A stretch of 64,000 bases of DNA. Source: Chryseobacterium oncorhynchi. Its GTDB lineage: Bacteria; Bacteroidota; Bacteroidia; Flavobacteriales; Weeksellaceae. The notes under the pieces are model-generated. The model was not told where the DNA came from. It made no database searches and saw only the letters and a list, made by a program, of their open reading frames with translations. Location of the stretch: positions 124,001 to 188,000 of the forward strand of contig NZ_PPEI02000007.1 in NCBI RefSeq assembly GCF_002899895.1, read 5' to 3'. This document shows, in pieces, positions 24,152 to 33,446 of the stretch (positions are counted from its first letter, which is position 1; each line of letters begins with the position of its first letter). The translations under genes were made by a program, and so were the position numbers.

Positions 24152-26146
24152 TTAAGAGTTATGACGGAAGTAACCGGACTGTTCAATCTTGTTATCATAT
24201 ACTGTAAGTTCTGTGATAGGTGCAGATTCTACTTCTACGTTGTGAGAAGAGACTCCCCAAGCCTTAAAGTCATCACTTCCAATATACTTCACAAAGTTAT
24301 AAATATTCAGGGTAATCTTCTGTTTAACAGTTAAAAGGATATCGTTGATATATGTATTATCTATGATTACATACTTCAGATCCGGCGGTATATTGTGTGC
24401 TCTTAATGATGGATGACTGCTTCTTGACGGAATGGTTCCGTCAGCCATAAGATCTTTCAAGACCATATTGAAATAATCATTTATTCTTCTATCTACTTTA
24501 AATCCTAAAAGGAAGTTTATTTTATAAACCGTTCCTGGCAGAATCTCATCCACAGTATATCTGAATGTGTATGGATCTTCCTGATTAACAATACTTAGAA
24601 TGAAATAATGATCTGCTCTTTTAGGCTGCTTTTTGATAATGGAATAGATAATTTTTGATTCTACTTCATCATTTCTTTTTGCTCTGCTCAGGTAAGCCAG
24701 ATTGGTAGCATATTTTGGAATGGTCTCATCCAGCTTCATATCTTTAAGAATAGAAATGTACTTATCTATTTTTACAAACTGAATAAATCTTGTTTTTATT
24801 AATCTACCGTTGTACCATGCATACATAGAAATCCCAATAGATCCGGCTAATACAACCGTAATCCATCCACCTTCCATGAATTTAATAATATTTGCGCTGA
24901 AGAAACCTAATTCAATAGCCATATAGACTAGGGCAAAAAATAGGATCAGTATTTTACTTACTCTGTGTTTCAATAGCCAGAAAACCAACAGTACTGTTGT
25001 CATTAACATCGTGACCGTAATAGAAAGTCCGTATGCGGCTTCCATTTTTCCTGATTCTCTAAAATGAAGAACAACAATAATACATAAAATTAAAAGTCCC
25101 CAATTGATTCTAGGAATATACATTTGTCCTTTAACACCAGAAGGATAATCAATTTTTTGATTAGGCCATAGGTTTAGAGACATTGCTTCTGAGAAAATGG
25201 TAAAAGAGCCTGTAATCAATGCCTGACTTGCAATAATTGCAGCTGCTGTTGCTAAAATTACTCCTGGGATAATCATCCATTCTTCCATGATTCCAAAGAA
25301 AGGGTTTACTACAGAAAAGCCAGGTTTATTGTGATTGGTTAAAAGCCAAGCCCCTTGTCCAAGATAGTTTAAAATAAGCATAACCTTAACAAATGCCCAG
25401 CTTACTCTTATATTTTTAGCCCCACAGTGCCCTAAATCTGAGTAAAGCGCTTCTGCCCCTGTTGTACAAAGAAAAACAGCTCCAAGAATAACAATTGCAC
25501 TAGGAGAATTTGCAATAAGTTTGTAGGCATAGTAAGGATTAAAAGACCTTAGAATTTCAAAATTTTCACTCAAGTGAAGTACTCCTAAACCACCCAGCAC
25601 TAAAAACCAGACAACCATTACAGGGCCAAAGAATTTCCCGATAAAACTGGTTCCAAACTGCTGTACCACAAAAATTGCAATTAGAATTCCAATAGTAATA
25701 GGGACCACAGGTGTATGAGGATTATAGATCTCAAGACCTTCAATGGCAGACATTACGGTAAGTGATGGAGTTATCACACCATCCGCAATAAGTGCTGCTG
25801 CTCCTACAATCGCAATAAGATACAACCATCCCTTTTTGAGGTTTCTAACCAAGGAAAACAATGCTAAAATACCTCCTTCTCCTTTGTTATCAGCTCTTAA
25901 AGCAATGATCACATATTTTATAGTAGTCTGAAGAGTAAGTGTCCAGATAATACAAGAAAGAGCGCCTTCTATATATTCATTGAAAGGCATATTACTCCCC
26001 TCAGATCTTGCATTCACAATTGCTTTCATTACGTAAAGCGGTGATGTACCTATATCTCCGAAAACAATCCCGAGAGATACTAAAACTCCAATAAAAGAAA
26101 GTTTTTTAATGTCAAAATGATAACCATCTTCTGTAACGTCTGCCAT
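24152..26146 (-). CDS. kup: KUP-family potassium uptake transporter
   Basis: This 664-residue inner-membrane K+ symporter has the typical KUP start SFIGVLVSLGIVFGDIGTSPLYVMKAI, about twelve hydrophobic segments, ALYSDLGHCGAKNIRVSWAF and the motif GQGAWLL, then a cytoplasmic C-terminal domain of roughly 200 residues. Length and motif order are normal for the family. It seems to be a single-gene unit between the fur and pdhB units. A TAAATTTG-type box lies about 26 bases upstream of its start. Confidence 0.93.
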   Translation of the reverse strand: MADVTEDGYHFDIKKLSFIGVLVSLGIVFGDIGTSPLYVMKAIVNARSEGSNMPFNEYIEGALSCIIWTLTLQTTIKYVIIALRADNKGEGGILALFSLVRNLKKGWLYLIAIVGAAALIADGVITPSLTVMSAIEGLEIYNPHTPVVPITIGILIAIFVVQQFGTSFIGKFFGPVMVVWFLVLGGLGVLHLSENFEILRSFNPYYAYKLIANSPSAIVILGAVFLCTTGAEALYSDLGHCGAKNIRVSWAFVKVMLILNYLGQGAWLLTNHNKPGFSVVNPFFGIMEEWMIIPGVILATAAAIIASQALITGSFTIFSEAMSLNLWPNQKIDYPSGVKGQMYIPRINWGLLILCIIVVLHFRESGKMEAAYGLSITVTMLMTTVLLVFWLLKHRVSKILILFFALVYMAIELGFFSANIIKFMEGGWITVVLAGSIGISMYAWYNGRLIKTRFIQFVKIDKYISILKDMKLDETIPKYATNLAYLSRAKRNDEVESKIIYSIIKKQPKRADHYFILSIVNQEDPYTFRYTVDEILPGTVYKINFLLGFKVDRRINDYFNMVLKDLMADGTIPSRSSHPSLRAHNIPPDLKYVIIDNTYINDILLTVKQKITLNIYNFVKYIGSDDFKAWGVSSHNVEVESAPITELTVYDNKIEQSGYFRHNS

Positions 26147-26228
26147 GTCAGCTTATTTATTTTTAAACGCGCAAATTTATATTAAATTTATGACCCAAAG
26201 AATTTTTCTTCATGAATATAATAAATGA

Positions 26229-26252
26229 AAAAACTTCCTTTCGGAAGTTTTT
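26229..26252 (-). terminator. Terminator of pdhB
   Basis: AAAAACTTCC (26229-26238), loop TTTC and GGAAGTTTTT (26243-26252) form a perfect 10-bp stem immediately after the stop of the pyruvate dehydrogenase gene. Confidence 0.85.
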
Positions 26253-26260
26253 CTCTATTA

Positions 26261-27241
26261 CTATTTAACGTACATCGCTTTTTTAATTTCCTCTTTTACT
26301 TTTTCAAGCTTAGGGAACCATTCTGCAAACAATGCTGCAGAATAAGGTGCAGGCGCATCAGGAGTGGTGATTCTCTTGATTGGAGCATCTAAATAATCGA
26401 ATGCTTTTTGCTGTACCATGTATGTAATTTCAGAAGATATTGAACCAAATGGCCAAGCTTCTTCTAAGATAACTAATCTATTTGTTTTCTTTACAGATTC
26501 TAAAATAGTATCAAAATCCAATGGACGAATTGTTCTAAGATCGATAACTTCTACAGAGATTCCTTCTTTAGCCATATCTTCAGCAGCCTGAATAGCCAAC
26601 TTCATGATTTTACCGAAAGAAACCAAAGTAACGTCTGTTCCTTCTTTCTTAATTTCTGCTTTTCCTATTGGTAAGTAATATTCTTCCTCAGGAATTTCCA
26701 TTTTATCACCATACATCTGCTCAGATTCCATGAAAATAATTGGGTCATTATCCTGAATAGCTGTTTTCAACAATCCTTTTGCATCGTAAGGGTTCGAAGG
26801 AACGATTACTTTAAGACCTGGAACATTTGCAAACCAGTTTTCGAAAGCCTGAGAGTGTGTAGCTCCCAATTGTCCTGCAGAAGCAGTAGGTCCTCTGAAA
26901 ACGATAGGACAGTTCCACTGACCTCCGCTCATTTGACGGATTTTCGCTGCGTTATTGATAATCTGATCAATACCTACCAATGAGAAATTGAACGTCATAT
27001 ACTCTACAATTGGTCTGTTACCATTCATCGCAGCCCCTACAGCAATTCCTGTAAAACCAAGTTCAGCAATGGGTGTATCGATTACTCTTTTAGAACCAAA
27101 TTCATCCAACATTCCTTTTGAAGCTTTATACGCACCATTGTATTCTGCAACTTCCTCCCCCATTAAAAAGATGGATTCGTCTTTACGCATTTCCTCGCTC
27201 ATTGCTTGTGCAATTACCTCACGAAAAGTATATTCTGCCAT
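26261..27241 (-). CDS. pdhB: Pyruvate dehydrogenase E1 component, beta subunit
   Basis: This 326-residue transketolase-like protein makes up half of the thiamine-diphosphate E1 that decarboxylates pyruvate. Motifs include YTFREVIAQAMSEEMRKDE, GEEVAEYNGAYKASKG, RVIDTPIAELGFTGIAVGAAM, RGPTASAGQLGATHSQAFE and the C-terminal PDAPAPYSAALFAEWFPK. The Gln-Leu-Gly-Ala-Thr-His-Ser-Gln motif marks the pyruvate rather than transketolase branch. The alpha subunit and E2 are not in the adjacent sequence, so the complex genes are split in this genome. A TATTTTTG box lies at 27265-27272 (minus). Confidence 0.93.
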   Translation of the reverse strand: MAEYTFREVIAQAMSEEMRKDESIFLMGEEVAEYNGAYKASKGMLDEFGSKRVIDTPIAELGFTGIAVGAAMNGNRPIVEYMTFNFSLVGIDQIINNAAKIRQMSGGQWNCPIVFRGPTASAGQLGATHSQAFENWFANVPGLKVIVPSNPYDAKGLLKTAIQDNDPIIFMESEQMYGDKMEIPEEEYYLPIGKAEIKKEGTDVTLVSFGKIMKLAIQAAEDMAKEGISVEVIDLRTIRPLDFDTILESVKKTNRLVILEEAWPFGSISSEITYMVQQKAFDYLDAPIKRITTPDAPAPYSAALFAEWFPKLEKVKEEIKKAMYVK

Positions 27242-27264
27242 ATTTATTTGAAAAATTTAGACTA

Positions 27265-27272
27265 CAAAAATA
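27265..27272 (-). promoter_or_regulatory. pdhB: Candidate -7 box of pdhB
   Basis: The minus strand reads TATTTTTG, with a TTTG-type -33 (CAAA on the plus strand at 27296-27299) at a 23-base spacing, the upper end of the accepted range. Confidence 0.45.
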
Positions 27273-27515
27273 GTGTTTTTTTATTACTAACATAACAAAA
27301 AAGGCATCTCATTTGAATGGTAAGTCTTAATATTAATTTTATTTAAAAAGGTTTTTCCTCCTGACAGCCCCGTTCTTTGGCATTTTTTCTAAGATCATAC
27401 AAAATTTTTAATAGATTCTGTTGTCCGCAATTTTTCCTCTCTCTTTATTATGTTTAAAGTGAAGATATCATTTATTAGAACTAAGATTTTCGCTATAGCT
27501 TTTTCCAAAAAAAAA
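27273..27515. other. Intergenic region between pdhB and the DUF2147 gene
   Basis: About 240 bp of AT-rich sequence with no open frame of note on either strand and no strong fold apart from the terminator at its right end. I see nothing else in it. Confidence 0.5.
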
Positions 27516-27523
27516 TAAAACGA

Positions 27524-27551
27524 CATTTCATTTCTGAAATGCCGTCTTAAA
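27524..27551 (-). terminator. Terminator of the DUF2147 gene
   Basis: The minus strand carries ACGGCATTTCA, a GAAA loop and TGAAATGTCGT, with one wobble pair, then T-rich sequence including a nine-T run. Confidence 0.8.
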
Positions 27552-27569
27552 ATTCTGTTTAAACTTATA

Positions 27570-27989
27570 TTAATTAGTTCTCTCCCAAACTTGGGTTCTA
27601 CCTAATAATGATAATCCCAGATAGCCTCTTACATTTAGCTTATCTCCGCTTTTTGTAACAGTACATTTGTAAGTTTTACCAGTTTTTGGATCTGTAATAG
27701 TTCCTCCGGTAAACTCATCGCCTTCTTTTTTCAATCCTCTGATGATCTCCAATCCTAGAATTGGCTTACCTTTTCTGTCATCTTTACAAGATGAACAATT
27801 AGGATCAGCAGGTTTTATCAACAATTGGGAAACTTTACCATAGTATTTCCCATCTGATTTTTTGAAAATCTCTACAATAGACTTCGCTTGCTTTGTTTCA
27901 TCATCTATCGTCTTCCATTTGCCTTCTATCTGTGCAAACGTAAGTACACCAAATAAAGAAAGTGCAAATGTTAACATTAATTTTTTCAT
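27570..27989 (-). CDS. Secreted DUF2147-domain protein
   Basis: This 139-residue exported protein has the signal peptide MKKLMLTFALSLFGVLTFAQ, then IEGKWKTIDDETKQAKSIVEIFK, the Cys pair CSSCKDDRKGKP and the C-terminal LNVRGYLGLSLLGRTQVWER, all features of the DUF2147 lipocalin-like family. The function of the family is not known; the fold suggests small-ligand binding in the periplasm. It is a single-gene unit. Confidence 0.88.
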   Translation of the reverse strand: MKKLMLTFALSLFGVLTFAQIEGKWKTIDDETKQAKSIVEIFKKSDGKYYGKVSQLLIKPADPNCSSCKDDRKGKPILGLEIIRGLKKEGDEFTGGTITDPKTGKTYKCTVTKSGDKLNVRGYLGLSLLGRTQVWERTN

Positions 27990-28092
27990 ATTTCTTATCG
28001 TTTTAATTTTAATATAATATTCTTATCTACGTATTGATAAAAATATAAATTAATTTTCAACAAACAAAAACTTTTATTATACAAAGCATAAA

Positions 28093-28132
28093 GAGGTAAA
28101 ATAGCGAAAAGGTAAAATGGTAAAACTGTAAA
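28093..28132. repeat. Short irregular GGTAAAA direct repeats
   Basis: Three copies of a GGTAAAA-like word occur within 40 bp in the gap before the sulfatase gene (around 28095, 28111 and 28119). They may be slippage products or part of a dispersed intergenic family. No function is implied. Confidence 0.3.
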
Positions 28133-28186
28133 ATTTTCAGATCAGATTTATTGGCCTTTCACACCCTTTCTCTTTATTGTTTTAGC

Positions 28187-30115
28187 CTAATACAGTTTTC
28201 TATTAATCACTCTATTCATATAATCCTGATACCAGGCCTTAGCGATCTGCTTCCCTTTTTCCACTTCAGGAGTTTTAAGTTGGCCTATCAGATTCTTTTC
28301 AAAACCTAGATCAGTTTTATCATATACCCCTATAATTTCTTTTCCATCAAAGCGGTAAATGTAGTTCCCAATGATAAACTGTTCCGTATTTCCATCCGAA
28401 TTCATCATAATAGGCGTATACTTTTTATCACTTACCAAACTTCTACCCCAGCTTCTGATAGGTTTATTGTAACCAATAAGATCAGCCAATGTAGGATAAA
28501 TATCTATTTGCTGAGCTATTTCCTGATTTTCTCCTTTAAGCTTATATTCAGGATTTGGAGAATAGAAAACTAACGGGACAGCAAAACGGTTCATTGCCTT
28601 TTCATATTCAGGATAATAAATCTGGTTGGTATGATCTCCGGTAAAAACAAAGATGGTATTATTAAACCATGGTTGTTTTTTAGCCGTTTCAAAATATTTT
28701 TTAATGGCATAATCAGTATACTGTATTGGCTCATGCATTTCCAGGGGTCCTTTTTTGAATTTTCCTTTATATTTTTCAGGAATCTTAAAAGGATGATGGG
28801 AAGAAGCTGTGAATACGGTTGTCATGAAAGGTTGTTTCTTTCCTACATTTTTAGCAAAATACTGTAAGAACGGTTCATCCCAGATTGCCCACATTCCGTC
28901 AAAATCCTCATCGTGATTGTATTCTGTTTTTCCAAAATAATGTTTAAACCCTAAAATATTTCCAAACCCAAGGAAGCCCATAGATCCATTGGGTGCACCA
29001 TGATAAAAGGAGGTATCATAACCAAGATCGTTACACACAGAAACAATTGACTGTATTTTCTGATTGGAATATGGTGATCCTGTAAAAGCATCCGTAAGAC
29101 TCGGAATTCCCGCCAATACACTGCTCATCCCATGAATGGACTGTCTACCGTTTGCAAATGTATTAGGGAAAATAAGACTCTGGGTAGCCAGACTATCCAT
29201 AAACGGAGTATAAGAAACATAATCTTTAATATTTTTGTCCTTATTAAAAGCTCCGGAATACTCTCTACCAAATGATTCTACAATAAAAATAACAATATTG
29301 GGCCGGTTTTCCACCTTTCTGTCGTATACTTTATAAGGCTGTACATTGTCTTCAATATACTTTTCGTCCACAAAATGAACTTCCTTAAAATTGTTTGTAT
29401 TTAAAGTTCTAAAAAATGAGAAAGTACTGTTAAGAACCATATTTCCTTGTAGCGGATTTGCTACAAAACGCGTAGCATCTACCATATTAATAGGCCTTGT
29501 ACTATGCTTGAAATCTCCTCTGATTCCCCCTACAACCAACACTGCAGTAATACATAAAGTAACGATGGAAGAAAGAAAATAGGGTAATAATCTAGCAGGC
29601 TTTGCCTCTTCAACTTTTACTCTTTTATAAAGGAAAACCCACAATCCCATTAAAATAACAAACCAAATCAGGACAAAAGGATGTTGCCCGATTGAGATCA
29701 TCAGTGTCTGAGACACGTTGGATTCATGTTCTGCTACCTGAAATACAGCAGACGTCAATCTGGCCTGAGAGAATTTGTAATAAATAAAATCCCCAAAATT
29801 CATGGCATATGCCAGTCCGTTTGTGATAAAATAAAGCCAGAAAAGAACTTTCTGAAATACTTTTTTTGTATTGATAACCAGCGGAAGAAGACTGAGCAGT
29901 ATAAATAATGCATTAACGTACAAAATTGCCGTGGTATCAAATGCTGTACCATGATAGGCAAGCTTCAGATAGTCTGAAACAGAATCTACCTTGATCAGGT
30001 CTTTATTAAAAAACCAAAATAAAAGTCTTGCAATCTGATAAAAAGCATAGGCTAAAAAAATTCTGTAAAGCAATGCCAGAACTTCCTGTTTTCTAAATCC
30101 TTTTAAAAATTTCAT
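28187..30115 (-). CDS. LTA synthase-family membrane sulfatase
   Basis: This 642-residue protein has about five N-terminal membrane helices (to residue about 205) and a periplasmic alkaline-phosphatase/sulfatase-fold domain. Metal-site motifs are IVIFIVESFGREYSGAFN and FVFTGDHTNQIYYPEYEKA. The nucleophile region reads NGRQSIHGMSSVLAGIPSL, so a Ser may serve where LtaS has Thr. The family includes LtaS and phosphoglycerol or phosphoethanolamine transferases that modify glycans or lipids. Gram-negative bacteria lack classical lipoteichoic acid, so the acceptor is unknown. The start lies five bases after a TAAATTTG box. Confidence 0.85.
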   Translation of the reverse strand: MKFLKGFRKQEVLALLYRIFLAYAFYQIARLLFWFFNKDLIKVDSVSDYLKLAYHGTAFDTTAILYVNALFILLSLLPLVINTKKVFQKVLFWLYFITNGLAYAMNFGDFIYYKFSQARLTSAVFQVAEHESNVSQTLMISIGQHPFVLIWFVILMGLWVFLYKRVKVEEAKPARLLPYFLSSIVTLCITAVLVVGGIRGDFKHSTRPINMVDATRFVANPLQGNMVLNSTFSFFRTLNTNNFKEVHFVDEKYIEDNVQPYKVYDRKVENRPNIVIFIVESFGREYSGAFNKDKNIKDYVSYTPFMDSLATQSLIFPNTFANGRQSIHGMSSVLAGIPSLTDAFTGSPYSNQKIQSIVSVCNDLGYDTSFYHGAPNGSMGFLGFGNILGFKHYFGKTEYNHDEDFDGMWAIWDEPFLQYFAKNVGKKQPFMTTVFTASSHHPFKIPEKYKGKFKKGPLEMHEPIQYTDYAIKKYFETAKKQPWFNNTIFVFTGDHTNQIYYPEYEKAMNRFAVPLVFYSPNPEYKLKGENQEIAQQIDIYPTLADLIGYNKPIRSWGRSLVSDKKYTPIMMNSDGNTEQFIIGNYIYRFDGKEIIGVYDKTDLGFEKNLIGQLKTPEVEKGKQIAKAWYQDYMNRVINRKLY

Positions 30116-30119
30116 GGGG

Positions 30120-30127
30120 CAAATTTA
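30120..30127 (-). promoter_or_regulatory. Candidate -7 box of the sulfatase gene
   Basis: The minus strand reads TAAATTTG, ending five bases before the ATG at 30115. It is another case of a promoter box directly abutting the start codon. Confidence 0.4.
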
Positions 30128-30166
30128 CACCAAAATCACTTTATTGCATTTTTTAGTGCAGATTAT

Positions 30167-30199
30167 TTTGAGTTAGAATTTTTAAAAACTGTAATTTTG
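30167..30199 (+). promoter_or_regulatory. pssA: Promoter of pssA
   Basis: TTTG (30167-30170), a 21-base spacer and TAATTTTG (30192-30199) match the Bacteroidetes consensus at both elements. The ATG at 30205 is six bases after the -7 box, so the transcript should be nearly leaderless. Confidence 0.55.
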
Positions 30200-30204
30200 T
30201 GGTT

Positions 30205-30918
30205 ATGGATTTTATAAAGAATAATCTGGCCAATGCCTTGACCCTGGCTAATTTATTTGCAGGCTGTGTGGGTGCAATACATCTTATTTTAGGAGACTAT
30301 CAGACAACGGCAATATGCCTTATCCTCTCCTCCATCTTTGATTTCTTTGACGGATTTGTAGCCAGAGCCGTAAAGTCAAACTCCAATTTGGGGCTTCAGC
30401 TTGATTCTCTTGCGGATATGGTAAGCTTTGGATTGATCCCGGGACTTACTATGTATAAAGCCCTTGAACCATTTGGAACTGAGCTTCTTGGTTTTCATTT
30501 TCCATTTGAAATCAAATATATAGGATTACTGGTAACCACTTTCTCTTGTTTAAGACTTGCTATTTTTAATCTTGATGAGGAACAGAGATATTATTTCAAA
30601 GGATTAAATACTCCTACCAATACCGTATTATTGTTCGGATTATATTATGCCTTTAAGGAAACTGGATCTTTCAGCTTTTTGTTTGATAATGAATTGCTAC
30701 TGATTTTACTAACGCTTCTTACTTCATGGCTTCTGATCAGTCCAATAAAGATGATGGCGATGAAATTCAAATCCAAGCAACTGAAAGACAATTATCCAAA
30801 AGTAATATTGCTGGTTGGTGGAATTGCAATTCTGGCTTTCTTCCAAGTTGTAGGAATTCCAATGCTTGTCATTTATTATATATTAGTATCGCTTGTTTTT
30901 CAAGGACAACTAAAATAA
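30205..30918 (+). CDS. pssA: CDP-diacylglycerol--serine O-phosphatidyltransferase
   Basis: This membrane enzyme of about 237 residues makes phosphatidylserine, the precursor of phosphatidylethanolamine. The CDP-alcohol phosphatidyltransferase signature D-G-x2-A-R-x8-G-x3-D-x3-D is complete in FDGFVARAVKSNSN followed by GLQLDSLADMVSFG. Around seven hydrophobic segments are present. I start at the ATG at 30205; a GTG six bases earlier is part of the promoter box. The PssA subfamily is inferred from FAGCVGAIHLILGDYQ and overall length. Confidence 0.88.
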   Translation: MDFIKNNLANALTLANLFAGCVGAIHLILGDYQTTAICLILSSIFDFFDGFVARAVKSNSNLGLQLDSLADMVSFGLIPGLTMYKALEPFGTELLGFHFPFEIKYIGLLVTTFSCLRLAIFNLDEEQRYYFKGLNTPTNTVLLFGLYYAFKETGSFSFLFDNELLLILLTLLTSWLLISPIKMMAMKFKSKQLKDNYPKVILLVGGIAILAFFQVVGIPMLVIYYILVSLVFQGQLK

Positions 30919-31001
30919 AAGTTAAAAACTTATATGAGGATACAAAACAAATGTATACCTCCTTTTAAAATTAACACATTTTCAAATTATTAATTATCAA
31001 C

Positions 31002-31766
31002 ATGAACTTAAAACTCCATAAACCGCTTTGTATTTTTGACCTGGAAACTACAGGAACCAACATCGGAAAAGACAGAATCGTTGAGATTTGTATCCTAAAG
31101 GTAAATCCTGATGCATCCAGAGAAAGCAAAACATGGCGTGTTAACCCGGAAATGCTTATTCCAAAAGAGAGCAGTGAAATTCACGGAATTTATGATGAGG
31201 ATGTAAAAGACGCTCCTACATTTAGAGATATTGCTTCTAAAGTCATGGAAATGATTGCCGGCACTGACCTTGGAGGTTTCAACTCCAACAGATTTGATGT
31301 TCCGCTTTTGGCTGAAGAGTTATTAAGAGTAGGAATGGATTTTGATCTTAGTAAATTCAAACTGGTAGATGCACAAACGATCTTCCATAAAAAGGAACCG
31401 AGAAACCTTGGAGCTGCATACCAGTTCTATTGTGGGAAAACCCTTGAAAATGCACACTCTGCAGAAGCTGATGTAATGGCAACATTTGAGGTTTTAGATG
31501 CTCAGGTAGGAAAATACGATGATATTCCGAATGAAGTTGCTCCATTAAGCGAATTTACATTCCATAACAAGAATGCAGACCTTGCCGGATTTATTGGTTA
31601 CAATGAAAAAATGGAGGAAGTTTTCAACTTCGGAAAGTATAAAGGACAAGGGGTAAAGGCTGTCTTCCAAAAGGATCTTGGATATTACGGATGGCTTCAA
31701 AATGCTGATTTTCCTTTATACACCAAGAAAGTTTTTACAAAAATTCAACTGTCAAGTAAATTTTAA
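31002..31766 (+). CDS. DnaQ-like 3'-5' exonuclease
   Basis: This 254-residue DEDDh exonuclease has motif I FDLETTGTN, a central GFNSNRFDVPLLAEEL and motif III AHSAEADVMATFEVL, with the His and Asp of DEDDh. The C-terminal 60 residues (FNFGKYKGQGVKAVF...YYGWLQNADFP) form the small extra domain often found in Bacteroidetes homologues. It may act in DNA repair or proofreading outside the polymerase III core. It lies two bases upstream of a DUF2007 gene, so they form an operon. Confidence 0.9.
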   Translation: MNLKLHKPLCIFDLETTGTNIGKDRIVEICILKVNPDASRESKTWRVNPEMLIPKESSEIHGIYDEDVKDAPTFRDIASKVMEMIAGTDLGGFNSNRFDVPLLAEELLRVGMDFDLSKFKLVDAQTIFHKKEPRNLGAAYQFYCGKTLENAHSAEADVMATFEVLDAQVGKYDDIPNEVAPLSEFTFHNKNADLAGFIGYNEKMEEVFNFGKYKGQGVKAVFQKDLGYYGWLQNADFPLYTKKVFTKIQLSSKF

Positions 31767-31768
31767 TC

Positions 31769-32167
31769 ATGTCTGATCTGATTCGTTTTAAGTTTTATGA
31801 AACTGCCCTTGAAGCCAATAGGGATAAACAAATATTGGCTGAAAACGGCATTAATAGTTTTATAGCCAATGAACAGCTTATCCAATCAGACTGGCTGCTA
31901 TCACAGGCTGTGGGCGGAATCCAGCTTCAGGTTTTTGAAGAAGATCTGGAAAAGGCCACTCAGGTTCTTCAGGATTATAAGGATAATGAACAGTATTCAT
32001 TAGAGGTAGAGCATACCATTGAAGATCCGGAATTTGATTTTCTATGTCCAGAATGTGGCTCCAATCACATTTACAGAGATGATAAGGCAACCAGTTTTTT
32101 TGGAATATCGTTTTTAACGAGTCATAAATTTATATGTTATTATTGTGGAAATGAATTTACCCATTAA
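31769..32167 (+). CDS. DUF2007-domain protein with C-terminal zinc ribbon
   Basis: This 132-residue protein starts with a DUF2007 (putative signal-transducing) domain, MSDLIRFKFYETALEANRDKQILAENGIN to YKDNEQY, related to the PII-like small fold. It ends in a zinc ribbon with CPECGSNH and CYYCGNEF. Both Cys pairs are intact. It is coupled to the exonuclease gene two bases upstream. Its role is unknown. Confidence 0.8.
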   Translation: MSDLIRFKFYETALEANRDKQILAENGINSFIANEQLIQSDWLLSQAVGGIQLQVFEEDLEKATQVLQDYKDNEQYSLEVEHTIEDPEFDFLCPECGSNHIYRDDKATSFFGISFLTSHKFICYYCGNEFTH

Positions 32168-32260
32168 AACATACAGGATTATATATTTCAGTTGTACCAT
32201 AAAATAAAAAATGCTTCGCTCCTTTCAATGTGGTTCGAAGAAAATAAATAAAAAAGAATT

Positions 32261-32866
32261 ATGAAAATCATCTGCATAGGAAGAAATTACAGCGAACACG
32301 CTAAAGAATTAGGAAACGAAATTCCGGAGAACCCTGTTATTTTTATGAAGCCGGATACTGCGGTTTTAAAGGGAAGTGATTTTTATATTCCTGAATTTTC
32401 AAATGACATCCACTATGAACTGGAAGTAGTTTTGAAAGTTTCAAAAGGCGGAAAATATATTCAAAAGGAAACAGCCCATAAGCATTACGAAGAAATCAGC
32501 CTGGGAATCGATTTTACGGCCAGAGATCTTCAAAGTGACCTGAAGTCTAAGGGACTTCCTTGGGAGCTTGCTAAGGGCTTTGATGGCTCTGCAGTGGTAG
32601 GAAACTTCTTTAAGAAAGAAAACTACAATCTGGAAAACCTATCTTTTTCTCTTTTAAAGAATAAAGAGAAAGTTCAGGATGGTAATACAAAGGATATGCT
32701 ATTTCATTTTGATGATATCATTGCTTTTGCTTCTCAGTACTTTACATTAAGAGTGGGTGACCTTATTTATACAGGAACACCAAAAGGGGTTGGAAAAGTA
32801 GATGAAAACGACATCCTTGAGGCTTATCTTGAAGATGAAAAAATCCTTGATATCCGAATATTATAA
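32261..32866 (+). CDS. Fumarylacetoacetate hydrolase-family protein
   Basis: This 201-residue FAH-fold enzyme is of the short, single-domain type. It has KIICIGRNYSEHAKELGNE, FMKPDTAVL, the metal ligands in DIHYELEVVLKV (E-x-E), LGIDFTARDLQ, and the closing LRVGDLIYTGTPKGVGKV. Related proteins act as acylpyruvases, oxaloacetate decarboxylases or 2-keto acid hydratases. The substrate cannot be assigned. Confidence 0.9.
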   Translation: MKIICIGRNYSEHAKELGNEIPENPVIFMKPDTAVLKGSDFYIPEFSNDIHYELEVVLKVSKGGKYIQKETAHKHYEEISLGIDFTARDLQSDLKSKGLPWELAKGFDGSAVVGNFFKKENYNLENLSFSLLKNKEKVQDGNTKDMLFHFDDIIAFASQYFTLRVGDLIYTGTPKGVGKVDENDILEAYLEDEKILDIRIL

Positions 32867-32925
32867 GTTATTTAACATAAAGTCTGGCAAATTTTTCATA
32901 TCTTTAGGTAACAAAATGAAAGGAT

Positions 32926-33363
32926 ATGATAAATATTGTATTACCCGTAGATTTTGGGGACAAAACTGACCAACTGGTAGATGGTGCCATAAAATTTGCA
33001 AAACAACTTAATGGTAAGATTTACCTAATTCATGTAGCACCTTCAGATATTGGCTTTGCCATTGGTGATATGGGATTTCAGTATTTCCCGGAAGTGGAAG
33101 CGAATGAAATCAGGGAAGAGCTGGTGCAGCTCAACAAAATTGAGCAAAGAATTATTGCTCATGATATCGATTGCGAGCATCTTTTAAAACAAGGACTTGC
33201 TAAAGATATTATTCTGGAATATGCCAAGGCAAAAAGTGCTGATTACATTGTAATGGGATCTCATGGAAGAAGTGGAATTTATGATGTATTTGTAGGAAGC
33301 TTAACAAAAGGGCTTACTAAAAGTTCAAATGTCCCTGTTCTGGTACTTCCTATCCACGACTAA
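32926..33363 (+). CDS. Universal stress protein (UspA family)
   Basis: This 145-residue single Usp domain has MINIVLPVDFGDKTDQLVDG at the start and the ATP-binding motif GSHGRSGIYDVFVGSLTKGL (G-x2-G-x9-G-S) near residues 112-131, ending in the usual NVPVLVLP. The ATP motif is intact, so the protein is probably of the nucleotide-binding class. A TATCTTTA box (one mismatch) stands about 20 bases upstream. It is closed by a strong bidirectional terminator. Confidence 0.9.
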   Translation: MINIVLPVDFGDKTDQLVDGAIKFAKQLNGKIYLIHVAPSDIGFAIGDMGFQYFPEVEANEIREELVQLNKIEQRIIAHDIDCEHLLKQGLAKDIILEYAKAKSADYIVMGSHGRSGIYDVFVGSLTKGLTKSSNVPVLVLPIHD

Positions 33364-33392
33364 GCAAAAGAAATTTTTAATCGTTAGTAATA

Positions 33393-33429
33393 AAAAAACC
33401 GATCAAATAAATTATTTGATCGGTTTTTT
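33393..33429. terminator. Bidirectional terminator between usp and DUF6341 genes
   Basis: CCGATCAAAT (33399-33408) pairs with ATTTGATCGG (33414-33423), flanked by six A on one side and six T on the other. It serves both converging genes. Confidence 0.92.
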
Positions 33430-33446
33430 ACTATATAACCAATTAA

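Noticed and set aside
28093-28132. A CRISPR-like array suggested by repeated GGTAAAA words
   Set aside because: The repeats are only seven bases long, irregularly spaced and there are no spacers or cas genes.
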